A DNA stretch of 64,000 nucleotides, taken from assembly GCF_009915685.1 (NCBI RefSeq), contig NZ_JAABLP010000001.1; one strand, 5' to 3'. The notes beneath the pieces were generated by a model. The model was not told where the DNA came from. It was given only the letters and a program-made list of their open reading frames with translations, and made no database searches. Positions 16,086 through 23,465 of the stretch are shown one piece after another; position 1 is the stretch's first letter; the number at the start of each line of letters is the position of its first letter. This DNA is from Pannonibacter tanglangensis. GTDB taxonomy: Bacteria; Pseudomonadota; Alphaproteobacteria; Rhizobiales; Stappiaceae. The translations under genes and the position numbers were made by a program.

Positions 16086-18022
16086 TGCGCTGCAGACCCT
16101 GCCACGTAAAGACCGAGGTCGAGCTTGCGACCCCCGTTGATGTTGACGCCCTCTACCCTGCCCCGCAGGTCCGGCACAAGTCCAAGCGTGGCAGCGGCAG
16201 CCAGGAAGGCTTCTTCCTGACGCTTCTCGACCACGGCAATGCGGCAAGCGTCGGGCACGCTCGGGCTTTCCTTGAGGAAAGTTGCCGCCGCCTCGCCCGG
16301 CACCAGGCGGGTCTCGGTGCCCTGCAGGAAGACGAAGCTGGGCTCGCTGAAGCCGCTCGAGGCCACCTCCGGCGTCGGGCAGGTGGCCGTCTGGTCGATG
16401 GCCGCCGCCAAACGCGGGCTGACCCAGATCGTCTCGAGCGCCGGGCCGGAGAAGCCCCAGACACCGCCGGTCATCACCATCATCGCCGCGATTGCCCGCG
16501 GCAGCGCCTGGAGCGCCGCGCCCTTCAGCAGGCACGAGGCCGCCCAGCCGGCGAGGACGAGCGCAAAGCCGCAGAGCACGACACCCGGGGGCGAGGGCCA
16601 GACGCCGAGCGTGATCGGCGCGATGATGACGGCGCCGAGAATGGCGACCGGCAGCAGCAGCAGGAGACCGGCGGCGGCGTAGCGCAGGCCGCGGCCTGCC
16701 GTCTCGCCCGCGCCGTCCACCAGGGCGGCCGCGGCAGCGATGGCCAGCGCCGGCAGCAGCGGCATGGTGTAATGCGGCAGCTTGGTTGCCACCAGCTCGA
16801 ACACGATCCAGGAGGGCACGAACCAGGCGGCGGCGAAGAGCACGAGCTTGCTGTGCCGGCTCGCCCAGATGCGGGGGGCCGCGAGCAGGAGGAAGGCAGG
16901 CAACGGCCAGAACACGGCCAGCATCGCCGCCAGATGCGTCAGCGGCGGCGCGCCATGGCTTTCCTGTCCTTCGGCCACCTTGCCGAGAAGATCACGGCCG
17001 ACGGCTTCCTGGAAGAAGCTGCCGTCGGTGGCAATCCAGATCGCCACGAACCACGGCAGGATGAGCAGCAGCATCCAGGGCAGGCCGAACAGGGGGGCGG
17101 CCGCCCGGAACCAGGCAAGCCGGCGGGTCAGCAGCATCAGCGCGGCCACCGTCAGGCCGACGACCATCAGGATCACCGGGCCCTTGATCAGCACACCGCC
17201 GGCCAGTGCCGTCCAGAACACCAGCGCCAGACCCCAGCGCGGCTCGCGGCTGTCGGCGAGGAACAGGCGGGCAAGCGCCCCTTGCGCCAGCACGGTCATT
17301 GCAAAGAGCGTGGCGTCGGTCTTGCCGAGACGCGCCTCCACCCCGACGATCAGGGCTGCAGCGACCAGAAGGCCCGCGACCAGGGCAACGGGCGGGGCGG
17401 CAAAGGCCCGCGCGGTCCAGTAGGTGAGCAGCACCACGGAGAGGCCGGCGAGGAGCGAGGGCAGACGATAGACCCAGAGCGGGGCTTCCGCGCCGTAGCC
17501 GGTGGCCTTGGCCGAGAGGACCTGCAGCCAGTAGATGCCGATGGGCTTCTTGTAGCGCGGCTCGTCCTGCAGGCGGATGTCGACGAAGTTGCCCGTCTCG
17601 AGCATCTGCTTGGAGGCCTGCGTGAAGCGCGGCTCGTCGCGGTCGAGCGGCGGCACGGTCCACTGGCCGGGCACGAAGAGCACGAGGGCGGCCAGCAGCA
17701 GCAGCAGGGGCGCGATGGCGTCATGGGCAAAGAGGCGCAGCCACCACGGCTTCGGGCCCATGCTGCCGGCGGCCGCGGCGGGCGCAGCGGCTGCGGCGTC
17801 GCGGCTGGCCCTGTCCGGACCCGAAGTGTCCGGACCCGAAGTGCCCGGACCGGATGTGGCAAGGTCTGCCGTGTGCGGGACAGGCCCGGCCGGCTGGCCG
17901 GGCGAGGAAGCTGCCGTCTCGCCGGCCGGAGCGGCGGAGGGCGTTGCGTCGCGCGCAGGGGCCTGTGCCGGAACCGGCTGGACTGGGGACTGGCCGGAGC
18001 CTTGGCTTTGCTGGTCGCTCAT
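16082..18022 (-). CDS. ArnT/PMT-type membrane glycosyltransferase (GT39/GT83-like)
   Basis: 646 residues. The first ~115 are an unusual Pro/Ala/Ser/Gly-rich, probably disordered tail with short TSGPDTSGPD repeats. About ten membrane segments follow. The catalytic-loop motif LDRDEPRFTQASKQM just after the first span and RYKKPIGIYWLQ are typical of ArnT and related transferases that use polyprenyl-phosphate sugars at the periplasmic face. The ATG at 18022 has a purine-rich AGAAGAGA upstream; earlier in-frame codons give non-conserved basic sequence. First gene of the four-gene operon, likely adding a sugar to lipid A or core. Confidence 0.88.
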   Translation of the reverse strand: MSDQQSQGSGQSPVQPVPAQAPARDATPSAAPAGETAASSPGQPAGPVPHTADLATSGPGTSGPDTSGPDRASRDAAAAAPAAAAGSMGPKPWWLRLFAHDAIAPLLLLLAALVLFVPGQWTVPPLDRDEPRFTQASKQMLETGNFVDIRLQDEPRYKKPIGIYWLQVLSAKATGYGAEAPLWVYRLPSLLAGLSVVLLTYWTARAFAAPPVALVAGLLVAAALIVGVEARLGKTDATLFAMTVLAQGALARLFLADSREPRWGLALVFWTALAGGVLIKGPVILMVVGLTVAALMLLTRRLAWFRAAAPLFGLPWMLLLILPWFVAIWIATDGSFFQEAVGRDLLGKVAEGQESHGAPPLTHLAAMLAVFWPLPAFLLLAAPRIWASRHSKLVLFAAAWFVPSWIVFELVATKLPHYTMPLLPALAIAAAAALVDGAGETAGRGLRYAAAGLLLLLPVAILGAVIIAPITLGVWPSPPGVVLCGFALVLAGWAASCLLKGAALQALPRAIAAMMVMTGGVWGFSGPALETIWVSPRLAAAIDQTATCPTPEVASSGFSEPSFVFLQGTETRLVPGEAAATFLKESPSVPDACRIAVVEKRQEEAFLAAAATLGLVPDLRGRVEGVNINGGRKLDLGLYVAGSAAQ

Positions 18023-18374
18023 CGCGTCTCTTCTGCCTGCCTGAAACCTTTGGTCGCGCGGCGCGGAGCAAGGCCGCTGCCTGGCGCAGACCGGGCGGCC
18101 GCGCGCGACCGGCTCCCCCTGCCGGACCGGGCACATCCGCTCCAGCGCGCTTCCTACAGGAGCGGCGCGCAAAGGGAAACCGGGGAGATGCGACCCGCGC
18201 GCGCTTTTCGCCGCCGCGTGACCGGATCGCCCCACTTCGGCATGGGCCGTCATCGCCGGGCCTCCGTTCGCCTCAGCCTGCGGTCCGGCGCCGCGTGTGC
18301 GCGCCGAGCTCTTGGCCTGCGGGCGGAACTGGCTTATGGGACGGCATCACTCATGCAAGGCGCAGGATCATCCC
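18023..18374. other. 352-bp divergent gap
   Basis: The gap lies between the ArnT-like gene and the CAP lipoprotein gene, which are transcribed away from each other, so promoters for both should be here. I see no clear -35/-10 pair, palindrome or repeat. Confidence 0.5.
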
Positions 18375-18926
18375 ATGCAGACACGCCGCCAGATTGTGAC
18401 CGGTCTCGGCTCCGGTCTCGCCCTTGGCCTCGTTCTCGCCCTCGCCGGGTGCGGCGCGCTGGAGCCGACGCGGCTCGGCCCCACCACGGTGATCGAGCCG
18501 GTGGCCGTCGACGAGCCGGCCATGCTCGCCCGGCTCAACGCCTATCGCGCCGGCAAGGGATTGCCCCCCGTCGCCCTCGATCCCGTGCTGACGAGGGTCT
18601 CCGCCGACATGGCCCGCTACATTGCCGAGCGCGACAGCATGAAGACCCGGCAGCACAGCGCCGAAGGCCTGTCCGGCCGTCTCGACGCTGCCGGCTACCG
18701 CAATTATGCCGGCGCGGAGAACCTTGGCGCCGGCTATGCGTCGCAGGAGGCAGCCTTCGCCGGCTGGCAGGGCTCGGCCGGCCATGACCGCAACCTGCTC
18801 AATCCCTATGTCACGCGGATGGGTCTTGCGCGGATGCGGCGCTCGGACGGAACCTGGCGCCACTTCTGGGTGATGACGCTGGCCCGTCCCGAGGCCGACG
18901 GCCGGCCGACCCTCGTCAACCGCTGA
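18375..18926 (+). CDS. CAP/SCP-domain lipoprotein
   Basis: 183 residues. The N-terminus has the basic MQTRRQ, a hydrophobic stretch and the lipobox LALAGC, so it should be a lipoprotein. The CAP domain is seen as LARLNAYRAGKGLPPVALDP, SADMARYIAERD, QHSAEGLSGRL, GAENLGAGY and HDRNLLNPYVTRMGLA. Bacterial CAP proteins are envelope proteins with unclear biochemical roles. AGGA lies 9 bases before the chosen ATG. Monocistronic, convergent with the Tim44-like gene. Confidence 0.9.
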   Translation: MQTRRQIVTGLGSGLALGLVLALAGCGALEPTRLGPTTVIEPVAVDEPAMLARLNAYRAGKGLPPVALDPVLTRVSADMARYIAERDSMKTRQHSAEGLSGRLDAAGYRNYAGAENLGAGYASQEAAFAGWQGSAGHDRNLLNPYVTRMGLARMRRSDGTWRHFWVMTLARPEADGRPTLVNR

Positions 18927-18954
18927 CGTCTGCCGCCCGCTTCGGCGCCACGCG

Positions 18955-18985
18955 AAAAGAAAAAAGCCCGGCGCGAGGCCGGGCT
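18955..18985 (-). terminator. Rho-independent terminator of the Tim44-like gene
   Basis: Minus-strand stem AGCCCGGC/GCCGGGCT (18985-18978 with 18972-18965) followed by a T-rich run. It lies about 80 nt after the Tim44-like stop at 19065. Confidence 0.8.
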
Positions 18986-19064
18986 GAGGTGAGCTGTCAG
19001 ATGTGTCGTCGGGCATTTCGGCGGGAGGCCCTTGATGCGGCCTCCCTGCCCTGCGGGTCGCCTG

Positions 19065-20189
19065 TCAGGCCTGAACGCCCTGGATCGCCGAGAGTTTCCA
19101 CTCGCCACCCTGCTTGCGGGCGAAGGTCCAGAGTTCGATGCTCTCGCCCGGCACCTCGGGGTTGCCCTCGATGACCGCACCGCTGTCGCGGTCGAGCATG
19201 ACGTCGATGGCTTCGTAGCGCATGGCGACGGTGGCGTAGTCGGTGCCGTCCTCGGTCCAGGCTTCGGCCAGGTCGCCCTGCAGCAGCTTGACGGCCGTCA
19301 CCGAATTGCGGCGGCCCTCGGTCGCCAGCTCACCCAGCTCTTCCGCGAGGTAGGACATGGCTTCCGGCGTGGCGAGACGGCGCAGCGCACCGAAGTCCTC
19401 GCGGCCATAGGCTTCCTGCACCTCGGTCAGCATCTGCTCGAAACGGTCAAAGTCAGACCCGTCAAGCTGGATCGGCTGCCCGACCGGCTGCGGCTGCGCC
19501 GGACGGCCGCCGCTGAAGAGACCGCCGGCAAGGCCCGCCAGGCCGGACTGACCGGGCTGGCCAGCGCCAGCCGGGCCGTGGCCCGACATGCCGCCCATGC
19601 CACCCATGGCGCCGGGGGCTCCCTGACCAAGGCCGCCGCCCATCGGGGTCGGGCTGGCGCCCGGCATCGAATAGGCATGGGCCGGCGCCGGGGCCTGCTG
19701 ACGCCGGCTGGCGATCAGGCGCATGACGACGAACACGATGAGCGCGATGAGGCCGACCTGCAGCAGCAGGCCGAAGAAGCCGGCCAGGCCGCCGAAGCCC
19801 TGACCGAGCAGCATGCCGATCAGGCCGCCGACCAGAAGGCCACCGAGCATGGAGCGGCCGAAGCTGCCGAACAGGCCCGGCTTCTGTGCTGCGGCCGGGG
19901 TCTGCGCCTGGGCGCCCGGACGGTTGGTCTGGTTCATGGCCGGCGCGGCCGGGCCGGTGTTGGGCGTCATCGACCGCTCGATCGGGGCGGCCGGAGCCGG
20001 CGCGGTCTGCGTCGCCGGAGCAGCCTCGTGGGTGCGTGACCCGCGGCTGCCGAAGCCGCCGCCACTGCCCGCGCGCCGGGCCTCGGCATAGTCGGCGGCA
20101 ATGATGAGAGCGGCGAGGCCCAGGATTGCTGCGGCTGAGGTGCGGGCAAGACGGCGTGTCACGGACGGCATTTCCTTCTCTGGTTGCAT
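19065..20189 (-). CDS. Tim44-like domain membrane protein
   Basis: 374 residues from the first ATG; an ATG at 20171 directly preceded by AGAAGGAA is the alternative, and neither has ideal spacing. An N-terminal signal/anchor (ARTSAAAILGLAALIIAADYAEA) is followed by a Gly/Pro/Ala-rich segment and a glycine-rich pair of membrane segments (MLGGLLVGGLIGMLLGQGFGGLAG, then GLIALIVFVVMRLIAS). After a Gly/Met-rich linker comes the C-terminal Tim44-like domain (FDRFEQMLTEVQEAYGREDFGALRRLATPEAMSYLAEEL). The architecture matches alphaproteobacterial Tim44-domain proteins related to mitochondrial Tim44; a role in membrane protein handling is suspected for the family. Confidence 0.88.
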   Translation of the reverse strand: MQPEKEMPSVTRRLARTSAAAILGLAALIIAADYAEARRAGSGGGFGSRGSRTHEAAPATQTAPAPAAPIERSMTPNTGPAAPAMNQTNRPGAQAQTPAAAQKPGLFGSFGRSMLGGLLVGGLIGMLLGQGFGGLAGFFGLLLQVGLIALIVFVVMRLIASRRQQAPAPAHAYSMPGASPTPMGGGLGQGAPGAMGGMGGMSGHGPAGAGQPGQSGLAGLAGGLFSGGRPAQPQPVGQPIQLDGSDFDRFEQMLTEVQEAYGREDFGALRRLATPEAMSYLAEELGELATEGRRNSVTAVKLLQGDLAEAWTEDGTDYATVAMRYEAIDVMLDRDSGAVIEGNPEVPGESIELWTFARKQGGEWKLSAIQGVQA

Positions 20190-20367
20190 TCGGGCGCGTT
20201 TGACGCGCTTTGTCTGCGTATATGGGTTTTCCCGGATGCCATGAAAAGGGGGGGAGACCGACCGTCGCGAAATTTTCTGAGCTTTTCTGGTCAGCGCACC
20301 TGACAGGCCGGCGCGGCCTCTCGCTTAAGGACCGGCACGGCAGGACCACCGGCATCGCGGCCGACAG

Positions 20368-20398
20368 AAAAAACGGCGGATCCGGGAGGGATCCGCCG
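20368..20398 (-). terminator. Rho-independent terminator downstream of the YcaO gene
   Basis: A perfect 10-bp stem CGGCGGATCC/GGATCCGCCG with a 5-nt loop is followed on the minus strand by a run of six T. It lies about 220 nt after the YcaO stop on the same strand. Confidence 0.8.
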
Positions 20399-20547
20399 CG
20401 AAGTCAGGTTTCCAGAGACCCCAAGGAGGGGAACCGGCGAGAGCCGGTGAGAACGCCGCTCCAAAAGTGGAGTTTCAATCTCATCTTTTTTCTAGGCCCG
20501 CTTCCGGCGGGTGTCAAGCCCGCCCGCGCGCAAGCCGGCCCCAGATC

Positions 20548-20617
20548 AACCGGAACGGGTCAACCGGATCGGGCCAACCGGATCGGGCCAACCGGATCGG
20601 GCCAACCGGAACGGGCC
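20548..20617. repeat. 14-bp tandem repeat, five units, immediately 3' of the YcaO gene
   Basis: Units of the form AACCGGATCGGGCC repeat five times; the three central ones are identical and the outer ones differ at 1-3 positions. The array ends two bases before the YcaO stop codon on the opposite strand. Confidence 0.92.
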
Positions 20618-20619
20618 AG

Positions 20620-22269
20620 CTAGAACGGAAAGGGATGACGGGCGAGATCTGCCTCGTCACGTGGCTTGCGCCCGGCTGCAAGCGCCTCGGCCTGCAGCCG
20701 CGCCCGGCCGAATCGTGGCACCCAGTCCACCAGATCCGGACTGACCACCTTCATGCAGCTGAGACCGATGTCGTCGCACGCCAGATCGAGACGATAGAGC
20801 CTGATGCCCTGCCGCCGCAGGCTGTCTGCCAGCGCGCCCGGCTGAAAGGGGTGCGGCAGCCGCGGCAAGGGGGACGGGCTGCCTCCGTCCCTCTGCAGCA
20901 GCCGGCGCAGGTCGATGACCGGTGCAAGGTCCGGCGTCCCCGCCGGCCGACCCGCCCGAGCAGCGGCGGCCAGCCGCAGCTCGAGCATCGCCTCGGCCTG
21001 GATCAGTTCGCCGATGGCGGAGCGAATGGCGGCGGCCGCGTCGGCACCGGCGGCAAAGCCGGCCACGGTCCCGTGACCGGTCGTGGCACCGGTCATGGCA
21101 CCGGTCAAGGCACCCGTCCTGGCACCCGTCCTGGCCCCCGTCCCGGGCACGATCCTGGTCCCGGCCACATCTGCGTGCTCCTCCCCCAGCCAGGACACGG
21201 CCATGACCACATGCTGCGACAGGCGCGACGGCAGCAGCGCGACCTCGGTCGCCCGCCTCCGCTCACGGAACCAGCTTGCACAAATTTCAGGCAGAACCCC
21301 CTGCCAGACCCCCTGTGCAACTGGAGTTATCCCCAGGCGGTTGTACCACCACAGGCCAACGGCATCGCGCTCGGCCGCTTCTGCAAGGGCCCGATCGGCG
21401 GCAGTCTGCGGGTCGGTCCAGACCGCGGTCCCGACGGAGGAGGCGAGCGGCAGACCGGCGAGCCCGGCCCAGCGGCCCTCGCCGAGCAACTGGCCGAGCG
21501 CCAGCACGGCGACGGGCGCGCCGCCCTCCCAGGGCTGTGCGACCAGCCAGCGGTCCGACAGGCTGCGCCAGTCGATGCGCCCGCCCCGCATCGCCTCCAG
21601 AAGGCGCGGGTGCCGCCGGGCGAGATCCTGCTCCTGCGCCGCGCTGAAGCCCAGCAGATCGCCCGCCTCGAGATGGGCATCGAGATCCGCGCCGGACCGG
21701 ACGCGTGGATCGCCGGGCCCGCGCGAGACCAGGCTAAGCCGTTCTGCCAGTTCGCCGAGGCAGGATTGCAGGGCGGCGACAAGCGAGGCCCCCTGCCCTC
21801 CGGCCACCACGCTGGCGAGCGTCGCGGCGGCAGCGGACCTCCAGCCGGGCGCCGTCCCGCCGGCAGGATCGCGGGCCGGGTGCCGCACAGTTTCAGAGAC
21901 AGTTTCGGGGGCCGTATCGGGTGTCAGCATCGCGGACATCAGGACGATGCCTGCGGCCTGAACGGGGACCGGACGCACCTGCACGGACCAGTGCTCCAGC
22001 AGGCGCGAGAAGGGCGAAAGCGCCCCCTCCAGATCCCTCGCCAGCCCGTCCGGATCGGTGGATGGCAGGCGCCCCGCGAGGTCGCGGGCAAGGGTCCGCA
22101 CAGGCGTTTCTGCGGGGGCACTGACACGGATTTCTGCCGGGGCAGCCCCCGCGTCCGGCAGCCGGTCCGGCGCGTGCGACCCGCGTCCGCCCCCCGGCAA
22201 AACCGGCGGGCCAACCGCCCCTCCAGCCCCCGCATCACCCGCGCTTAACGTTTGGTTAACTTTTTCCAC
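20620..22269 (-). CDS. YcaO-domain protein (candidate RiPP cyclodehydratase-like enzyme)
   Basis: About 549 residues from a GTG at 22269; the start is uncertain, and the frame stays open to 22437. YcaO hallmarks in order: AGGQG (~156), the ATP-site motif SCLGELAER (Sx3ExxER, ~169), the block SSVGTAV...ADRALAEAAERDAVGLWWYNRLG (~277-313), SAIGELIQ (Sx3ExxQ, ~417), LDLACDDIGLSCMKVVSPDL (~495-513), and the C-terminal HPFPF, like the proline-rich tails of azoline-forming YcaO enzymes. The usual GGKG reads GGQG, and the third motif Qx3R is not evident. A 12-bp repeat inserts a TGARTGALTGA-like run at ~375-400. YcaO enzymes use ATP to modify peptide backbones. No E1-like partner or dehydrogenase is nearby, so azole formation is unproven. 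Confidence 0.8.
   Translation of the reverse strand: MEKVNQTLSAGDAGAGGAVGPPVLPGGGRGSHAPDRLPDAGAAPAEIRVSAPAETPVRTLARDLAGRLPSTDPDGLARDLEGALSPFSRLLEHWSVQVRPVPVQAAGIVLMSAMLTPDTAPETVSETVRHPARDPAGGTAPGWRSAAAATLASVVAGGQGASLVAALQSCLGELAERLSLVSRGPGDPRVRSGADLDAHLEAGDLLGFSAAQEQDLARRHPRLLEAMRGGRIDWRSLSDRWLVAQPWEGGAPVAVLALGQLLGEGRWAGLAGLPLASSVGTAVWTDPQTAADRALAEAAERDAVGLWWYNRLGITPVAQGVWQGVLPEICASWFRERRRATEVALLPSRLSQHVVMAVSWLGEEHADVAGTRIVPGTGARTGARTGALTGAMTGATTGHGTVAGFAAGADAAAAIRSAIGELIQAEAMLELRLAAAARAGRPAGTPDLAPVIDLRRLLQRDGGSPSPLPRLPHPFQPGALADSLRRQGIRLYRLDLACDDIGLSCMKVVSPDLVDWVPRFGRARLQAEALAAGRKPRDEADLARHPFPF
21077..21148. repeat. 12-bp in-frame tandem repeat inside the YcaO gene
   Basis: Six degenerate 12-bp units of the form CCGGTCATGGCA lie inside the coding frame and encode repeated TGA(x) tetrapeptides between the second and third conserved YcaO blocks. 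The length is a multiple of three, so copy-number change would not break the frame. Confidence 0.88.
22245..22259. promoter_or_regulatory. AT-rich inverted repeat at the divergent YcaO/small-protein start region
   Basis: TTAAC-GTTTG-GTTAA forms a 5-bp inverted repeat with a 5-nt spacer in an otherwise very GC-rich region, close to the proposed YcaO start and 280 bp before small protein A. It could be an operator or part of a promoter. If the GTG start of YcaO is right it lies just inside the gene. Confidence 0.3.
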
Positions 22270-22536
22270 AGGGCGGCACCATCCGGCAGTTGCATCGATG
22301 GCGAGCCTGCCAGCCCCTCTTGCCGAACGCAATTGCCCCGATGAAGCTGCAGGGGCTCGGCACGGACCCGCAAAGGCGCGGCTCTCCTGCCGCCCCCTGA
22401 AACCCCGAAAGCAGGCCCGGAAAAGCGCCAGGCACACGCATCGTCAGGCTGTATCGCGCCCCCCGGCGTGAACGGCAACAGGCGAGGCTTGTCCGGCCGG
22501 AGAGGCTTGCTCCTTGCAACAGACAGAGGTTTGAAC

Positions 22537-22806
22537 ATGCGTCAGGATGCTACCCGCGAAGCTCAGGTTTCCTTCGGTGCCGTCATCGGCCAGCTCGTCA
22601 ACGACGGCACGCAGCATGACGCCGCCGCCCTCGTCGCGGCCACGGTTTCCGGCACCACCGTGCTGGCCGACGCCGTCGACATGGTTCACCTTGTGGTTCC
22701 GGCCACGGTCGACGCCACCCGTGTCGCCGCCGGCGACGAGACCTACTTCGAGGAACTGGGCCGCAAGGCGCTCGGCGCCTGCCTCTTCGACGTGACCCCC
22801 GAGTAA
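22537..22806 (+). CDS. Small protein A of the YcaO locus (NHLP-like, candidate modification substrate)
   Basis: 89 residues, starting MRQDATREAQ with AGAGG 7 bases upstream. No database family is recognised with certainty. The middle reads VDMVHLVVP, similar to the VHLVLPP end of nitrile-hydratase-type leader peptides (NHLP). From this point on it aligns with small protein B: both show H-x-V-x-P, then A-x-R-x-A-A-x-D-x-x-Y. The C-terminal third holds the only cysteine (GACLFDVTPE). There is no double-glycine cleavage site, membrane segment or signal peptide. Transcribed divergently from the YcaO gene. Could be a RiPP precursor or a non-processed small partner. Confidence 0.65.
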   Translation: MRQDATREAQVSFGAVIGQLVNDGTQHDAAALVAATVSGTTVLADAVDMVHLVVPATVDATRVAAGDETYFEELGRKALGACLFDVTPE

Positions 22807-22834
22807 GTCGGGGCGTCCGCAAGCCGAGCCCCCC

Positions 22835-22886
22835 GGAACGCCGCGCCCATGGAACGCCGCGCTCCCGGAACGCCGCGCTCCCGGAA
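22835..22886. repeat. 16-bp tandem repeat, just over three units
   Basis: Units start GGAACGCCGCGC; units two and three are identical over all 16 bases and unit one differs at the last few. Located 29 bp after the stop of small protein A. Confidence 0.9.
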
Positions 22887-23053
22887 ATCCACGCCTCGAG
22901 GCAGCCGAGCACAGTCCCGCCCGAACAAGGGGCCGCACGACCATCCCGGCGCGTGCGGCCCGGTCGGGTCCTGCCGGGTGCTCCCGGGGCCGGGCCCGCA
23001 CCTGCGCAGCCGTGTCCGGCCGGGCAGAACGGGGGACCAGACTTACGACCAGG

Positions 23054-23089
23054 CTGGTGGCCAGACTGGCAGCTGGACTGGCAGCTGGA
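23054..23089. repeat. 12-bp tandem repeat, three units
   Basis: Two identical CTGGCAGCTGGA units are preceded by a degenerate third, 76 bp before small protein B. Confidence 0.85.
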
Positions 23090-23165
23090 CAGGCCGCCTG
23101 TGCCCGTTTCCCGTTCCCGTCGTCGCCGCGCGCGATCGGGACCAACGCCCTTGCCGGAGACCGCC

Positions 23166-23465
23166 ATGGCCCGCTTTCCGATCCCGCAGAGCAAGATCGC
23201 CGAGCTCGGCCGCCTCCTTGCCGAGGCCGCCTGCAACGAGACGCAACGCGAAGCGCTGCGATCCGATCCCGCTGCCGTCCTGCGCGCGGCAGGCTTTCCG
23301 GAGGACCTGGTTGCCCTCTTCGAGTTCCGGGTCGTCTGCGACACCGAAACACAGCGGCATGTCGTGCTGCCCTACCGTTTCAACGCGGCGCGCCTTGCAG
23401 CGCAGGATCCGGCCTATCTGGCCCAGATCGCCGAGATGACGATCGGCCAGGGCCGCCCCAACTAG
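23166..23465 (+). CDS. Small protein B of the YcaO locus (NHLP-like, paralogue of A)
   Basis: 99 residues, MARFPIPQSKIAELG..., with GGAG 8 bases before the ATG. The segment LRSDPAAVLRAAGF and then FRVVCDTETQRHVVLP is close in form to nitrile-hydratase-like leader peptides (helical DPxAxLxxAG, then a strand ending in VLP). The last 30 residues align with small protein A (A-x-R-x-A-A-x-D-x-x-Y) but carry no cysteine and only one threonine, so a classic azole core is unlikely. Two cysteines lie earlier (AACNE and VVCDT). It converges on the SARP gene; as read, the SARP stop overlaps the last codons of B by 4 bp. Confidence 0.65.
   Translation: MARFPIPQSKIAELGRLLAEAACNETQREALRSDPAAVLRAAGFPEDLVALFEFRVVCDTETQRHVVLPYRFNAARLAAQDPAYLAQIAEMTIGQGRPN

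Larger units (their letters stand above)
20190..20619. other. 430-bp non-coding gap with terminator and tandem repeats
   Basis: Holds a strong minus-strand terminator (20368-20398), small hairpins near 20430-20475 with a T-rich stretch, and a 14-bp tandem array abutting the YcaO stop codon. I see no gene. Confidence 0.6.
22807..23165. other. 359-bp gap between small proteins A and B, with tandem repeats
   Basis: No gene is supported. Two tandem arrays are visible: three and a quarter 16-bp units beginning GGAACGCCGCGC (22835-22886) and three 12-bp units of CTGGCAGCTGGA type (23054-23089). The remainder is GC-rich without a clear promoter. Confidence 0.6.

Noticed and set aside
16085..18787. 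900-codon plus-strand frame opposite the ArnT-like gene
   Set aside because: Low-complexity Arg/Gln/Gly-rich translation antisense to a gene with clear membrane segments and motif.
22807..23165. Extended start of small protein B at 22953
   Set aside because: The extra 71 residues would be encoded by repeat-rich DNA, and GGAG spacing with a compact domain start favours ATG at 23166.
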